DNA of 46,276 nt from an uncultured Clostridia bacterium. Lineage in GTDB: Bacteria > Bacillota > Clostridia > Christensenellales > CAG-314. The stretch lies in contig CANQNJ010000008.1 of the NCBI GenBank assembly GCA_947625185.1, forward strand, positions 1 through 46,276, in the 5' to 3' direction. Under the pieces are notes generated by a model that searched no databases, had not been told where the DNA came from, and saw only the letters and a list, made by a program, of their open reading frames with translations. Of this stretch, positions 25,952 through 34,246 are shown piece by piece (positions within the stretch are counted from its first letter, which is position 1; every line of letters starts with the position of its first letter). A program made the translations under genes and the position numbers.

Positions 25952-26470
25952 ATGTCTAAACCGTTATTTGACGAACAACCAACGCAAGAAAATAACACAA
26001 AAAAACTTTCGACTGTTCAAATCATTTTAATAGTAGTCGGGATAATTGTGTTTATAGTTATTTTTTTGAGCGTATATGGTTGGCTATTTGAAGGCGAAGA
26101 TACTCCTTATGCCGAAAAACTCTTCTCTTTTTCAATCAATTCCGTTTCCAACACTCAACAAATAGGCAGTACGATCTTTGGTGAACAAACAGACGAGAAC
26201 TTTGTGGTCGTGACTTTTTCAGTAAAAAACAATTCAAATAGCAAAATAACTCTTTATAGTTCAAATTGCAAATTAAAAATCGACAATGCTACATACGAAC
26301 CGATAACAATATTATCAGGCGTGGATAACCCACTAAATGTTTTGGAAGATATAGGATCCGGCATTACAAAGCAAGTTACCGCCGTCTTTGAAATACCTCT
26401 TTCGTTAAAGAACTCGAAAAAGTCACTTCAAATAACAATAAATCACGTCACGCAAAGCTATAACCTATAG
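25952..26470 (+). CDS. Membrane-anchored DUF4352-like protein
   Basis: A 172-residue protein with one membrane helix (residues 23-48) and an outer domain. VVVTFSVKNNSNSKITLYSSNCKLKI matches the Ig-like strands of DUF4352 (telokin-like) proteins. It starts 10 bp after the XRE gene and likely shares its transcript. The AT-rich codon use differs from the chromosomal genes around it. Function unknown. Confidence 0.72.
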   Translation: MSKPLFDEQPTQENNTKKLSTVQIILIVVGIIVFIVIFLSVYGWLFEGEDTPYAEKLFSFSINSVSNTQQIGSTIFGEQTDENFVVVTFSVKNNSNSKITLYSSNCKLKIDNATYEPITILSGVDNPLNVLEDIGSGITKQVTAVFEIPLSLKNSKKSLQITINHVTQSYNL

Positions 26471-27043
26471 GCGACTTGCCGTTTTAAGCCCGTCATTTGC
26501 CCTGTGCGCCGTTCCTGCGTGTAAACTTGCGCCACTAATTGAAGCTCTATCACATAGTGGTACATTAAAATTGAAATGAAAGTCTACTTATGTACTCCGG
26601 TATAGTCGTTGCAACCTTTGTTACCGACATAATATTTGTAAGTAGATAAAGTAATTTACCAAAAGATAATAGTTGATCTGTGTCATTAACTCGGTTCTGA
26701 GAATATTTCTAGACATATTCCGCACCATTACAACTTGCTTTGTCGAGGCGGGAATTACAGAAAAAGCCGAACCCTTTTTGCAAAACCTTTGGCAATAATT
26801 GAATATTCAATGTTACCAAAATTGTTACCAAAAAATCGCAGAACTACAATATATTGTGTTAAAAACAAGAAAAAATACATAACAAAACGTTTTTTTTCAC
26901 CGACTGAAAATAAAATTGGACTTTCAAGTTATTCAGGCGGTATAATTTTATTTCGTTTCCATAATAGATAGGGATAAGTCAAGGAAATCGAGCACATATT
27001 TATATTCTATTTTTTCGGCTATCCTCTTGCCGATGTCCTTGTT
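26471..27043. other. Degenerate region with integrase-tail-like repeat
   Basis: No intact gene is seen. Around 26806-26861 one frame reads NVTKIVTKKSQNYNILC and then a stop, which resembles the C-terminal tail of Firmicutes tyrosine integrases; an in-frame stop lies just before it, so it is a remnant. Confidence 0.5.
26823..26874 (+). repeat. 52 bp imperfect direct repeat, left copy
   Basis: It matches 29174-29225 in 48 of 52 positions. It covers the end of an integrase-tail-like frame and an ACAATATATTGTGT self-pairing stretch. Confidence 0.88.
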
Positions 27044-27071
27044 TTGTGGTAAACTATAAATGCGTTATAAT
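27044..27071 (+). promoter_or_regulatory. Promoter of the 512-residue membrane protein gene, structured leader follows
   Basis: TTGTGG (27044-27049) and TATAAT (27066-27071) are 16 bp apart. The leader of about 130 nt has a hairpin (GGGATACA with TGTATCCC, about 27080-27103) and two imperfect tandem copies of an 18 bp unit starting TCTATGC at about 27147 and 27165. Confidence 0.6.
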
Positions 27072-27205
27072 TTGTACACGGGATACAGCGGCATTTTGTA
27101 TCCCTCTCATATCCGTGTATGGATTATAACGCAATCAATGGGATACTCTATGCGGGTGTCCCTGTCTATGCAGGGATGCCCTTATTTATTTTGAGGAGGT
27201 TTTTT

Positions 27206-28744
27206 ATGAAGAAAACAGGCGAAAAACAAAAACGTTCGGGCGGCGGACTTGCTCTGAGGCTGGTTCTGCCGATATTGTTGACATTGGCTGCCATTGGCGG
27301 ATTCATTGGTACAGCCCTCTCCGATGCCGATGCGCACATGACTCCATTTGTCATGTTTACGGGGTATGCCGTTTTTGCGGTGATTCTTTTTGTATTCGCA
27401 TTCTTGGGTAAAAAACACAAATGGGCAAATGTCGTCACCATTGTATTCGGGGCGATATGCACCTTGTTCCTCGTGGGTATTTTCTCGATTGTCGGCGGGG
27501 CGAAAGGATTAAAGTCTTTGAAGAAAAAAGAGTCCGTAACAGAGAGCGTGTCAGTTCCTGAAGTCGAAGAAGCTATGGTTCCGAAAGAGGGAGCGTTTGC
27601 CGATACGTCTGCTGCCTCAAAAACTTTGGCGGACTACCCCGTGGATTACGAGCATAAACCCACTGTGTCGCAGGTTTTGGACGAAAACAATACCCAAAAC
27701 CTCGTACTGCAAAGCGAAAATGACGTCACGGTGGAATTCCGTCAACTGTATGTAAATGTTTACGGCGACAAACTGTATCTTGTTGCCGAGACTGTGGACG
27801 TTTCCGAAGAGGACGGCGGCGGTATCGTGGTATTTGAGGTCGACTACGAAAACGACAAATTTTTCATTGAGCAAGACGAGCAGGTATGCAATGACGTATA
27901 CAACCAATTTCAAGCGGCTTCGGCAGGCGTAAACCTCGAAAAGAAGGACATCAAACGCTCCGAGTTTGTACTCGACCTATACGATACAAGCGTGGACGAA
28001 AGAACGTGGAAAGAGTTCAAAAGAGAAGCCTCGCAGGAAGAACTTGCAGTTATCGCTATCGGTGCGAAATACCGCATAGCACATAGCCGAATTAAAAATA
28101 TCATTTATGCGCTTGGAATAATTCTCTCGATTGCCATATTCTGGCCGACGGGCGGATGGTCGCTTATCGGCTATCCCATCTTTGCTTTTCTCGCGACAAA
28201 AGCTATCCGTTACCAAGATACATACGGTCAATCATATCGCAAACTTTCCGCCGAATACAAGTCGTTTGTTGATAATTGTTACAATAGTAGCATATGGTTG
28301 ACAATCGTAGACGGCATTGTCCAATTCGCCACGTTCTGGCTCACGCTCCCTTATCAAGCGATAATGCTTTTGATCGGCACATTCGCTCCCAACTTTGCTA
28401 TTTCCAAAAACGGTATCCTCGTTTCGATCCCTAACGGATACGATGTCGGCAACCTCGGCGCAGTAGGAGCCTTTTACAAGTCGTTTAACTTCATCGACGA
28501 AACGCTCGCCAATACAAAGAGCAAACCGACTGCAAAAAGCGAATCAAGCCCCACGGACGACTACTACAAACGCGATGAATTTACTTATACGGACAGTAAC
28601 GGTCACACGCAAACCGTGTATACCGATCACGACGGCAAAGATGCTTACGATGCGGGCGGACACTTTGTAGGTACCGTAAGCGGCGAAGGCTCGGAAAAGA
28701 AGTTCACCCCCCCCCCCGCCGATTCCTCGAAAAAAACAGACTGA
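27206..28744 (+). CDS. Large membrane protein of unknown function with C11 tract
   Basis: A 512-residue protein. Three membrane helices lie at about 15-37, 46-67 and 74-97. A soluble middle domain follows (residues 130-290) with LVLQSENDVTVEFRQLYVNV and a run of acidic residues, then two more hydrophobic regions (about 305-345 and 370-405). The tail is polar and rich in Tyr, Asp and Ser. No family is recognised. ATG at 27206 has a GAGGAGGT site. A run of eleven C (28707-28717) encodes three prolines ten residues before the end and could slip. The gene lies in the tRNA-linked island. Confidence 0.75.
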   Translation: MKKTGEKQKRSGGGLALRLVLPILLTLAAIGGFIGTALSDADAHMTPFVMFTGYAVFAVILFVFAFLGKKHKWANVVTIVFGAICTLFLVGIFSIVGGAKGLKSLKKKESVTESVSVPEVEEAMVPKEGAFADTSAASKTLADYPVDYEHKPTVSQVLDENNTQNLVLQSENDVTVEFRQLYVNVYGDKLYLVAETVDVSEEDGGGIVVFEVDYENDKFFIEQDEQVCNDVYNQFQAASAGVNLEKKDIKRSEFVLDLYDTSVDERTWKEFKREASQEELAVIAIGAKYRIAHSRIKNIIYALGIILSIAIFWPTGGWSLIGYPIFAFLATKAIRYQDTYGQSYRKLSAEYKSFVDNCYNSSIWLTIVDGIVQFATFWLTLPYQAIMLLIGTFAPNFAISKNGILVSIPNGYDVGNLGAVGAFYKSFNFIDETLANTKSKPTAKSESSPTDDYYKRDEFTYTDSNGHTQTVYTDHDGKDAYDAGGHFVGTVSGEGSEKKFTPPPADSSKKTD

Positions 28745-28780
28745 TTTGAGGTTTACAAAATATAATTTCGTAAAATGACG

Positions 28781-28811
28781 CAGGCAACGAAAAATTTCGT
28801 TGCCTGTTTTT
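28781..28811 (+). terminator. Terminator of the 512-residue protein gene
   Basis: CAGGCAACGAAA pairs with TTTCGTTGCCTG with a two-base loop, followed by five T. Confidence 0.9.
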
Positions 28812-28848
28812 ATATGAAGTGAAAATAAAGTCGAGCGAATAGTTTAAT

Positions 28849-28878
28849 GAAGTTCCATAACAGGGACTTCCTTTTTTT
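28849..28878 (+). terminator. Second terminator-like hairpin
   Basis: GAAGTTCC (28849-28856) pairs with GGGACTTC (28863-28870), followed by CTTTTTTTAT. A further imperfect hairpin spans 28916-28955. Confidence 0.7.
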
Positions 28879-28960
28879 ATACTCCGAAAGAATAAAATTA
28901 TCCCATAAAGCAAAATAGCCCGAACGTTCTTTTTGCGAAAAAGAAGTTCAAGCTATCACA

Positions 28961-28980
28961 CTTGGTGCGGGGTGTATGAC
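28961..28980 (+). repeat. Degenerate copy of the tRNA-Leu(AAG) 3' end
   Basis: It matches 29251-29270 in 17 of 20 positions, the first ten being identical (CTTGGTGCGG). That segment contains the CCA end and acceptor stem of the tRNA. It sits at the broken edge of the integrase remnant. Confidence 0.55.
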
Positions 28981-29091
28981 ATCGCTGCACGAATTGGTGA
29001 TACTGTTGAGCAGGTTATGAAAACTTATGGACACTTATTTCCGCGAAAAAAGAAAGATTACTTGGATAATTTCAATTCCTTAAATATCTGA
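28978..29091 (+). pseudogene. Tyrosine recombinase (integrase) C-terminal remnant
   Basis: One frame reads DIAARIGDTVEQVMKTYGHL and continues FPRKKKDYLDNF to a stop. This is the last conserved block of tyrosine integrases, with the active-site Tyr region TYGHLFP. The rest of the enzyme, including the Arg and His active-site boxes, is absent. The usual NVTKSVT tail occurs about 70 bp further on in another frame (29157-29213), so there is also a frameshift. It ends next to tRNA-Leu(AAG). Confidence 0.85.
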
Positions 29092-29173
29092 TTTATGTTT
29101 AAGTAGTACTTGAAAATTTTCGTCCTTTTGGCAAAACCCTGGTTAATAACCCGACAGCAAATGTTACTAAAAG

Positions 29174-29225
29174 TGTTACCAAAAAATCACAAAGCCACAA
29201 TATATTGTGTTAAAAACAAGAAAAA
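29174..29225 (+). repeat. 52 bp imperfect direct repeat, right copy
   Basis: It matches 26823-26874 at an offset of 2351 bp with four mismatches. It encodes part of an integrase tail reading NVTKSVTKKSQSHNILC. Confidence 0.88.
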
Positions 29226-29246
29226 CCACAATATCTTGTGGTTTTT
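29222..29246. terminator. Bidirectional terminator beside tRNA-Leu(AAG)
   Basis: AAAACCACAA pairs with TTGTGGTTTT around a TATC loop, with A and T runs at the two ends. It can end the tRNA on minus and the former integrase on plus. Confidence 0.8.
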
Positions 29247-29252
29247 CTATCT

Positions 29253-29335
29253 TGGTGCGGGATGTGAGACTTGAACTCACACGGTCTCCCATACGCCCCT
29301 TAAACGCACGCGTCTGCCGGTTCCGCCAATCCCGC
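29253..29335 (-). tRNA. tRNA-Leu(AAG)
   Basis: On the minus strand GCGGGAT pairs with ATCCCGC, discriminator A and encoded CCA. The anticodon stem TGCGT/GCGTA encloses TTAAGGG, so the anticodon is AAG (reads CUU, A34 probably made into inosine). The T-arm is GTGAG-TTCAAGT-CTCAC. If the anticodon stem were shifted by one base the anticodon would read UAA, but pairing is worse. The gene borders a degenerate integrative element. Confidence 0.9.
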
Positions 29336-29346
29336 ATTGCCATATT

Positions 29347-29375
29347 ATAATAATTTATATGGTTAAATTTGTCAA
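29347..29375 (-). promoter_or_regulatory. Promoter of tRNA-Leu(AAG)
   Basis: On the minus strand a perfect TTGACA (29370-29375) and TATTAT (29347-29352) are 17 bp apart. Confidence 0.82.
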
Positions 29376-29445
29376 CCGTTTTGGGTGAATTTTTGAAAAC
29401 TTGTTTTCAAGTCCAACTCAAACTGCATTTTAGTCCCATATGTCC

Positions 29446-29474
29446 TTGTATCGGATCGCAATTTATGGTATAAT
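29446..29474 (+). promoter_or_regulatory. Promoter of the four-pass membrane protein gene
   Basis: TTGTAT (29446-29451) and TATAAT (29469-29474) are separated by 17 bp, about 120 bp before the start codon. Confidence 0.8.
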
Positions 29475-29592
29475 AAATAAAAAATAGCCGAATAACGACT
29501 CGACATATGCAACAAGAGAACAATATGTCGAAAGCGTACATATCCGACTTCGACGGCTTTGAAAACATTACAACCCAAAGGATAAAAATACT

Positions 29593-30906
29593 ATGTACAA
29601 CAAAGTCTTGGTACCCAACCCGCGTTACAACCGATTGAAAATGTCCGCAGGTCTTCTGATGCTCTTTGCACTGCTGTATGTCGCTGTGCTGATAGTAGGA
29701 GCCTTGCTTGGTACTCGCAACTTCAACGGAGACGTAACGGAGATCACGGGAAAAGTTACTTTCGTCGGCGAAGAAAGCGACACCACTATCGTGGAATTGG
29801 ACGGGAACAAACGCTACACCGCCGGACCGATCGAGACAAAAACGGACGATTGGAGCGCATTGAAGGACAAAAACGTGACGTTATATATCCCCGCAAGGCA
29901 ATTGAAAAGCACATATCCCTGGATCATCGGGATAAAAACGGAAGAAGGGACAATCGTAGACTATCAAACGGTGTTGGAAGAGAAACGCGCGGAAAATCAC
30001 ACAATGATGATAATAGTCGGCGTGTTGACGGGAGTTTTTGTATTGGCGAGCGCGGCGGTTTACGCTTGGCAGAAAAAGACGCCGCCCACAACGGAAAAAG
30101 AACTTGCCGCCGCCTATTGCGAATACTCCGCAAGCCGTCAACCGAGCAGTCCCGCCTACCGCAAGGCGCCGTACATAACGTTGGCTTACTTTGTACTGTT
30201 CTTGATATGCGCGTCGGTAATGATAATATCGGAAGAATTGATCGCCGATAGAACCATATCCGTCATCCTTGACGTATGCACGGGCGCGTTGTTGGCGATA
30301 GCGACGATCATCTACATAGTGTTGTTTGCCGTGTGGCTGCCAAAGAAAGAACGCGAATACTATGCCGCAAACTTTCCGTTTGACTTTACCGACATATCTC
30401 ACGTTGCAATGCGCAAAAAAATCAAACGACAACTGCAAGAGGAGTTGAAAGCGGAACGCGAAGCATTTCCGCACCGCTACGGCGACGGCGGCAACGGATA
30501 TCTGTGCGACTTCACCGAAGAGGGAGTAAGCCTCTCTGTGGAATATCCCGACGAAACGGAATTTGCACCGTCGGCGGAAGAGGTATTCGGCGAAGGCGGC
30601 GACGCGCCCGTTACCAACCACCACCTGTGCGACCTGAGCTACGAAGAACTCAACTTCGAAGCGGTGCCCTACTATCGCAAACGGGATCGTTCACTGTTTA
30701 TTGTGATAAAAAGCAGATTGCAAAGCGCGGATAAGTTTCCCGAGACAATGGACATAGTAAACGACATTCACATCCTGTTGGACAGCAATTTGCTTGCCAC
30801 GCTACGCCGATTCAACGTTAATGTGGACAATCTCGACTATCTCCTCGACAACAAAAAGGCGTTGATAGAAGAAAATTGCAGGAGATCCTTCAAACGAAAT
30901 AAATAA
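29593..30906 (+). CDS. Four-pass membrane protein of unknown function
   Basis: A 437-residue protein with membrane helices at about 18-40, 137-158, 194-213 and 224-249. The segment 45-125 between helices 1 and 2 is beta-rich (VTEITGKVTFVGEESDTTIVELDG) and is probably outside. The last 180 residues are cytoplasmic and begin with a charged helix (MRKKIKRQLQEELKAEREAF). No known family or active site is recognised. The start has AAAGGA nine bases upstream. The gene stands alone between a promoter and a strong terminator. Confidence 0.8.
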   Translation: MYNKVLVPNPRYNRLKMSAGLLMLFALLYVAVLIVGALLGTRNFNGDVTEITGKVTFVGEESDTTIVELDGNKRYTAGPIETKTDDWSALKDKNVTLYIPARQLKSTYPWIIGIKTEEGTIVDYQTVLEEKRAENHTMMIIVGVLTGVFVLASAAVYAWQKKTPPTTEKELAAAYCEYSASRQPSSPAYRKAPYITLAYFVLFLICASVMIISEELIADRTISVILDVCTGALLAIATIIYIVLFAVWLPKKEREYYAANFPFDFTDISHVAMRKKIKRQLQEELKAEREAFPHRYGDGGNGYLCDFTEEGVSLSVEYPDETEFAPSAEEVFGEGGDAPVTNHHLCDLSYEELNFEAVPYYRKRDRSLFIVIKSRLQSADKFPETMDIVNDIHILLDSNLLATLRRFNVNVDNLDYLLDNKKALIEENCRRSFKRNK

Positions 30907-30931
30907 GAACGGACTATATATATTTATAAAG

Positions 30932-30958
30932 AACGACCGGACAACGGTCGTTTTTTTT
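30932..30958 (+). terminator. Terminator of the four-pass membrane protein gene
   Basis: AACGACCG (30932-30939) pairs with CGGTCGTT (30945-30952), followed by a run of T to 30958. Confidence 0.9.
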
Positions 30959-31511
30959 GGCTCTATGTTTGTGCATACGCACAATGTTGCAAATGTTGGG
31001 GTAAAAAAAGCCTATGAAGAAAAATAAACTTGTTTAACCCCAACATTATGCCATTAGAGCCGCCGACCAAACGCAAGCCTGTACGGTTGACTGCGCAACC
31101 GACCCCTGACGGGGCGCAAGCGCAGACTTGGTCGGACTACTGAGGAAGCCGAGGACACCTCGGCTTCGTTTATTCAGACTTTCGCCGGGGTCTCCCGTAC
31201 CCCCGGCATCCCCGGGGTGGGCTGCAAGCGCCGCGCAGGTCGCCGCTTGCAACGGAATTTTCGCTTTATTCGCTACTATGCGCGACACGCGCATCTCTGC
31301 GCGCTCAAATTCCTTTTTAATTTGTAAGTCGACTTCTGTATTTCATTTACTTCTACACCCACTACATTTAGCATAGACCCTTTTTCAGGCATTTTTTAAC
31401 CGAGAAAGGCTCGGCTGAAAAAACATTTTTATTCGACAAAATTTGACTGTCGCAAATCGAATATCCGTGTAAACGGCGACAATTGTGTCAACAATATTTG
31501 CGAGGTATATT
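30959..31511. other. Highly structured intergenic region
   Basis: No convincing gene is seen. There is an 11 bp inverted repeat (30992-31002 with 31037-31047), then a compact 73 nt unit closed by CCGACCAA/TTGGTCGG (31063-31070 with 31128-31135) with internal hairpins CGGTTG/CAACCG and CCCC-TGAC-GGGG, then a perfect 10 bp hairpin (31145-31154 with 31158-31167), and further GC-rich pairs (TGCAAGCG/CGCTTGCA). It could be a non-coding RNA or a repeat element. Confidence 0.55.
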
Positions 31512-34130
31512 ATGATCGCAAAATATTTGTACAAAAATCTTCGCTGGCAATTCAATAAAAACCCTTATGCCGAATTGGTTGGACCCGCCACCACCGAACA
31601 GCAATACTATGAGCAGTTGGAACATATAGCGGATCGTTACTATCCGCTGTCCGCGCCGATAGATACCGCCGAAACGGAATTCTGTCTCAACAAGATTGCC
31701 CTTTCACGTGCGGAGTCGGCAGCGGAAAAAGTCGTACTGAGCTATTTCGGAGAGTTCTGGACGCAATATGTGCGTCTGAAAAAGTTGTTCGCAAAGCGAT
31801 ATATGCTGTTTCCCGCCGATACCGAGCGCACAAGATTGGAAACGATCGCCGAGCTGATGTGCAAATGCACGCAATTTGCCGTAAATGCGGAAACGACGGA
31901 GCGACTCATTTACAAAACGTGCGAGATAGCGGAACTGACGGAACGCGAACAACGCTATCTGTCGGAAGCGATACGTCTGTACAGAATAAAATACTATTGC
32001 GCGACGGCAATGCTTCTGTTGGGCGAAAAAGCATATGCGGAGAAATATGCCGCACGCTTTTTGCACCCCATATTGCTAAAACATGACTTTTCCGCAAACA
32101 AGCGTTACTCTCAGGCGACCTATTGCGGCAAGCGCGTCGCAACGGTGATAGATTGCATGGGGCAATCCGCAGCGCGTCTCGAATCGGTACCCGCAAGGAC
32201 GGAGACAAAACTCTTCGTTTACGCAAATAAGCGCAACGTATTCGATACATTCGTCAACAGCCGTTTCGGCGAAAAGATAGCGGAATTTGTTTCTTCTACG
32301 CGCACCGTACGACTTACTATGCGATACTACTTAGACAACAATAAGGAAATACGCAAATGTACGCTGTACAATATAAGCAAACGCAAGAGAAATTTCACGG
32401 TGGAAATACCCCTGACTGACGCTGCGGCGAATGCGTCTTACTTCCGAATGGGAAACGCGCTGTGTCTTGCGAAAGACGTCTTTACCGCGGTGGCGGTCGT
32501 AAACGACAACGCCACGGTCGCGTGCTACGGAGAAACATCGCAGACTTTCGACGTCGCATTGGAGGCAAACGGCGAATACAATTTCGACATAGTGACCGTA
32601 TACGCCGACAACTCGCCTATGCTTGCCGATTCGATTGCCGAACTCGAACGTTTCGGAACGACGCAGTGTCCCTATCTGTGGGACAACGCCTGTTCGCGCG
32701 TCAACGTTCTCGGAATGCCGCTCGTGCTGACGTCGCACAGCTCCGCTCTTATGCGTCCCGCAAAAGTAATGTCCCGACAGTTGAAATATACCTATCAATT
32801 GGGCAACGGCGACGTGGCTACATTTCTGGATAACGCGGGCAACTCCACCACCTTGCTGCGCGGATTTGTGTTCGGAGTGGGCGGCGAAGGGGTCTACTCG
32901 GTAAACAACGGCTTGATAGCAAAACTCAACGAACACGACTTTAAGCTGGACGGCGACAAACTGATATACGGCGGCAAAAGATCCACGCTGTGTATCACCA
33001 ATGACTCCGCCAAGATATACGACGTGGAGCATACGGTGCCCGCCCGAACGCTCTTTTTGTTTCCGTTGGAGCGTCGTTCGCAAATAACTTACGACAAGGA
33101 CGGCAACAAATTCACGATAAAGGACAGCGAACGCGACTATTGCATACAGTGTTTCGGCACAATAGAAAGTTTCGGCACAAACGCGTTGGAATGTAACGAG
33201 GAAAAACTTCGTTACAAATTGAGCAACGAACTGTCCGTAGGCAACAGCCTCGCAATATGTTTTGCGCGAGCGCAACATATCCGCCTTACGTTGACGTCTA
33301 TGCTTGAAACGCCGCCGTCGGCGCCGATAATACGAGAAAGTCTTGTATCCGCATATCTCAACTATGTAAACGAAAAGAACGTTTTCTGTCTGAATAACAG
33401 ACTCAAACGTCCCGATTGTCTGACGCTTGCCGCAATATGCTACACCAATCCCCAATACGTCAGAAAATACCTTCAAGACGCATTTGACAAGGGTTCGTCG
33501 GATACGTTCTATTACGACTCCAATGGCGGAACGCGCTCCTTCTGCGACAAACTTGCCCTGCCGCTTGCCGCGATCTATTACCTCAATCTTGTGGGAGAAT
33601 TGCCTCTCGATTGGGTAAAAAATGTATATGGGGTATTGATTTCCGAAAAATTCGAGGATAAGGAACTGTGCATAAAGGCGCTGGCGCTATTACGCGCCGC
33701 CAAGCTGAATTGCTTTGACAGAGTGAAGTGCCTTGTGGAATACAACAATTTGAAGAAGCGCATTACAGCCGACAGCAGTCTGTACGGTTACGCGCAAGCG
33801 ATAGGCGCGGTACCGCTTGCAAATCCGTCCAAGGAACGATTGAAGGATCTGTGCAACAAATACGAAATCCCAAAATGTTGGTACTATGTGTCTCAATTGG
33901 AAAACCTGTACGGGCTCAATATCTCCGCAGGTCGGTTGCAGATCCAACCGAAAGTTACTGCGGAGAACGTGCTGGAACAATTTGCCCTGAATATCGCGGG
34001 AAAACGGATAGACACCACTTTTTCCAAAGCCTCGGTGCAATGTATGACGTTAAACGGTCAGCAATGTTTCGCTCCGTTCTACGCGCCGTCGCTCAAAAAC
34101 GAACAAAACGAACTTGTAGTAAGTTATTGA
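31512..34130 (+). CDS. GH94-like protein, probably lacking most of the catalytic barrel
   Basis: An 872-residue protein with no signal peptide. A helical N-terminal part (to about 210) is followed by beta-rich segments that resemble the N-terminal supersandwich of GH94 phosphorylases and cyclic glucan synthases (CTLYNISKRKRNFTVEIPL). The end, YGLNISAGRLQIQPKV and the strands after it, fits the C-terminal jelly roll. Between them the helical barrel seems to be only about 180 residues instead of roughly 400, and no clear catalytic Asp motif is seen. It may bind glycans without cleaving them. ATG at 31512 has GAGGT upstream. Family assignment is tentative. Confidence 0.6.
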   Translation: MIAKYLYKNLRWQFNKNPYAELVGPATTEQQYYEQLEHIADRYYPLSAPIDTAETEFCLNKIALSRAESAAEKVVLSYFGEFWTQYVRLKKLFAKRYMLFPADTERTRLETIAELMCKCTQFAVNAETTERLIYKTCEIAELTEREQRYLSEAIRLYRIKYYCATAMLLLGEKAYAEKYAARFLHPILLKHDFSANKRYSQATYCGKRVATVIDCMGQSAARLESVPARTETKLFVYANKRNVFDTFVNSRFGEKIAEFVSSTRTVRLTMRYYLDNNKEIRKCTLYNISKRKRNFTVEIPLTDAAANASYFRMGNALCLAKDVFTAVAVVNDNATVACYGETSQTFDVALEANGEYNFDIVTVYADNSPMLADSIAELERFGTTQCPYLWDNACSRVNVLGMPLVLTSHSSALMRPAKVMSRQLKYTYQLGNGDVATFLDNAGNSTTLLRGFVFGVGGEGVYSVNNGLIAKLNEHDFKLDGDKLIYGGKRSTLCITNDSAKIYDVEHTVPARTLFLFPLERRSQITYDKDGNKFTIKDSERDYCIQCFGTIESFGTNALECNEEKLRYKLSNELSVGNSLAICFARAQHIRLTLTSMLETPPSAPIIRESLVSAYLNYVNEKNVFCLNNRLKRPDCLTLAAICYTNPQYVRKYLQDAFDKGSSDTFYYDSNGGTRSFCDKLALPLAAIYYLNLVGELPLDWVKNVYGVLISEKFEDKELCIKALALLRAAKLNCFDRVKCLVEYNNLKKRITADSSLYGYAQAIGAVPLANPSKERLKDLCNKYEIPKCWYYVSQLENLYGLNISAGRLQIQPKVTAENVLEQFALNIAGKRIDTTFSKASVQCMTLNGQQCFAPFYAPSLKNEQNELVVSY

Positions 34131-34142
34131 CATAACACAATG

Positions 34143-34179
34143 CGTCCCTTACCGCCGCGTTAAGCGACAATAAGGGACG
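34143..34179. terminator. Inverted repeat between convergent genes, possible terminator
   Basis: CGTCCCTTA (34143-34151) pairs with TAAGGGACG (34171-34179). The T run is short (TTTCGT), so termination may be weak. Confidence 0.5.
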
Positions 34180-34246
34180 TTTCGTATAATGCCGTCGAAG
34201 CGAAATATTCAGCGTAAACGCGCCGATAATTGCGATCCGACGCGCG

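Noticed and set aside
26735..26971. A 78-codon frame containing YSMLPKLLPKNRR
   Set aside because: The same DNA in another frame shows an integrase-tail pattern, so this frame is most likely an out-of-frame reading of a decayed integrase end.
29525..29638. A 37-codon frame (MSKAYISDFDGF...) in the leader of the four-pass membrane protein
   Set aside because: It overlaps the start of the main gene and has only a weak AAGAGA site. It could be a leader peptide but nothing else supports it.
31046..31294. An 82-codon minus-strand frame in the structured region
   Set aside because: Its composition follows the GC-rich hairpins; no ribosome site, and the inverted repeats explain the sequence better.
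32331..33476. A 381-codon open frame on the minus strand
   Set aside because: It is antisense to the GH94-like gene and lacks a start signal and recognisable domains.
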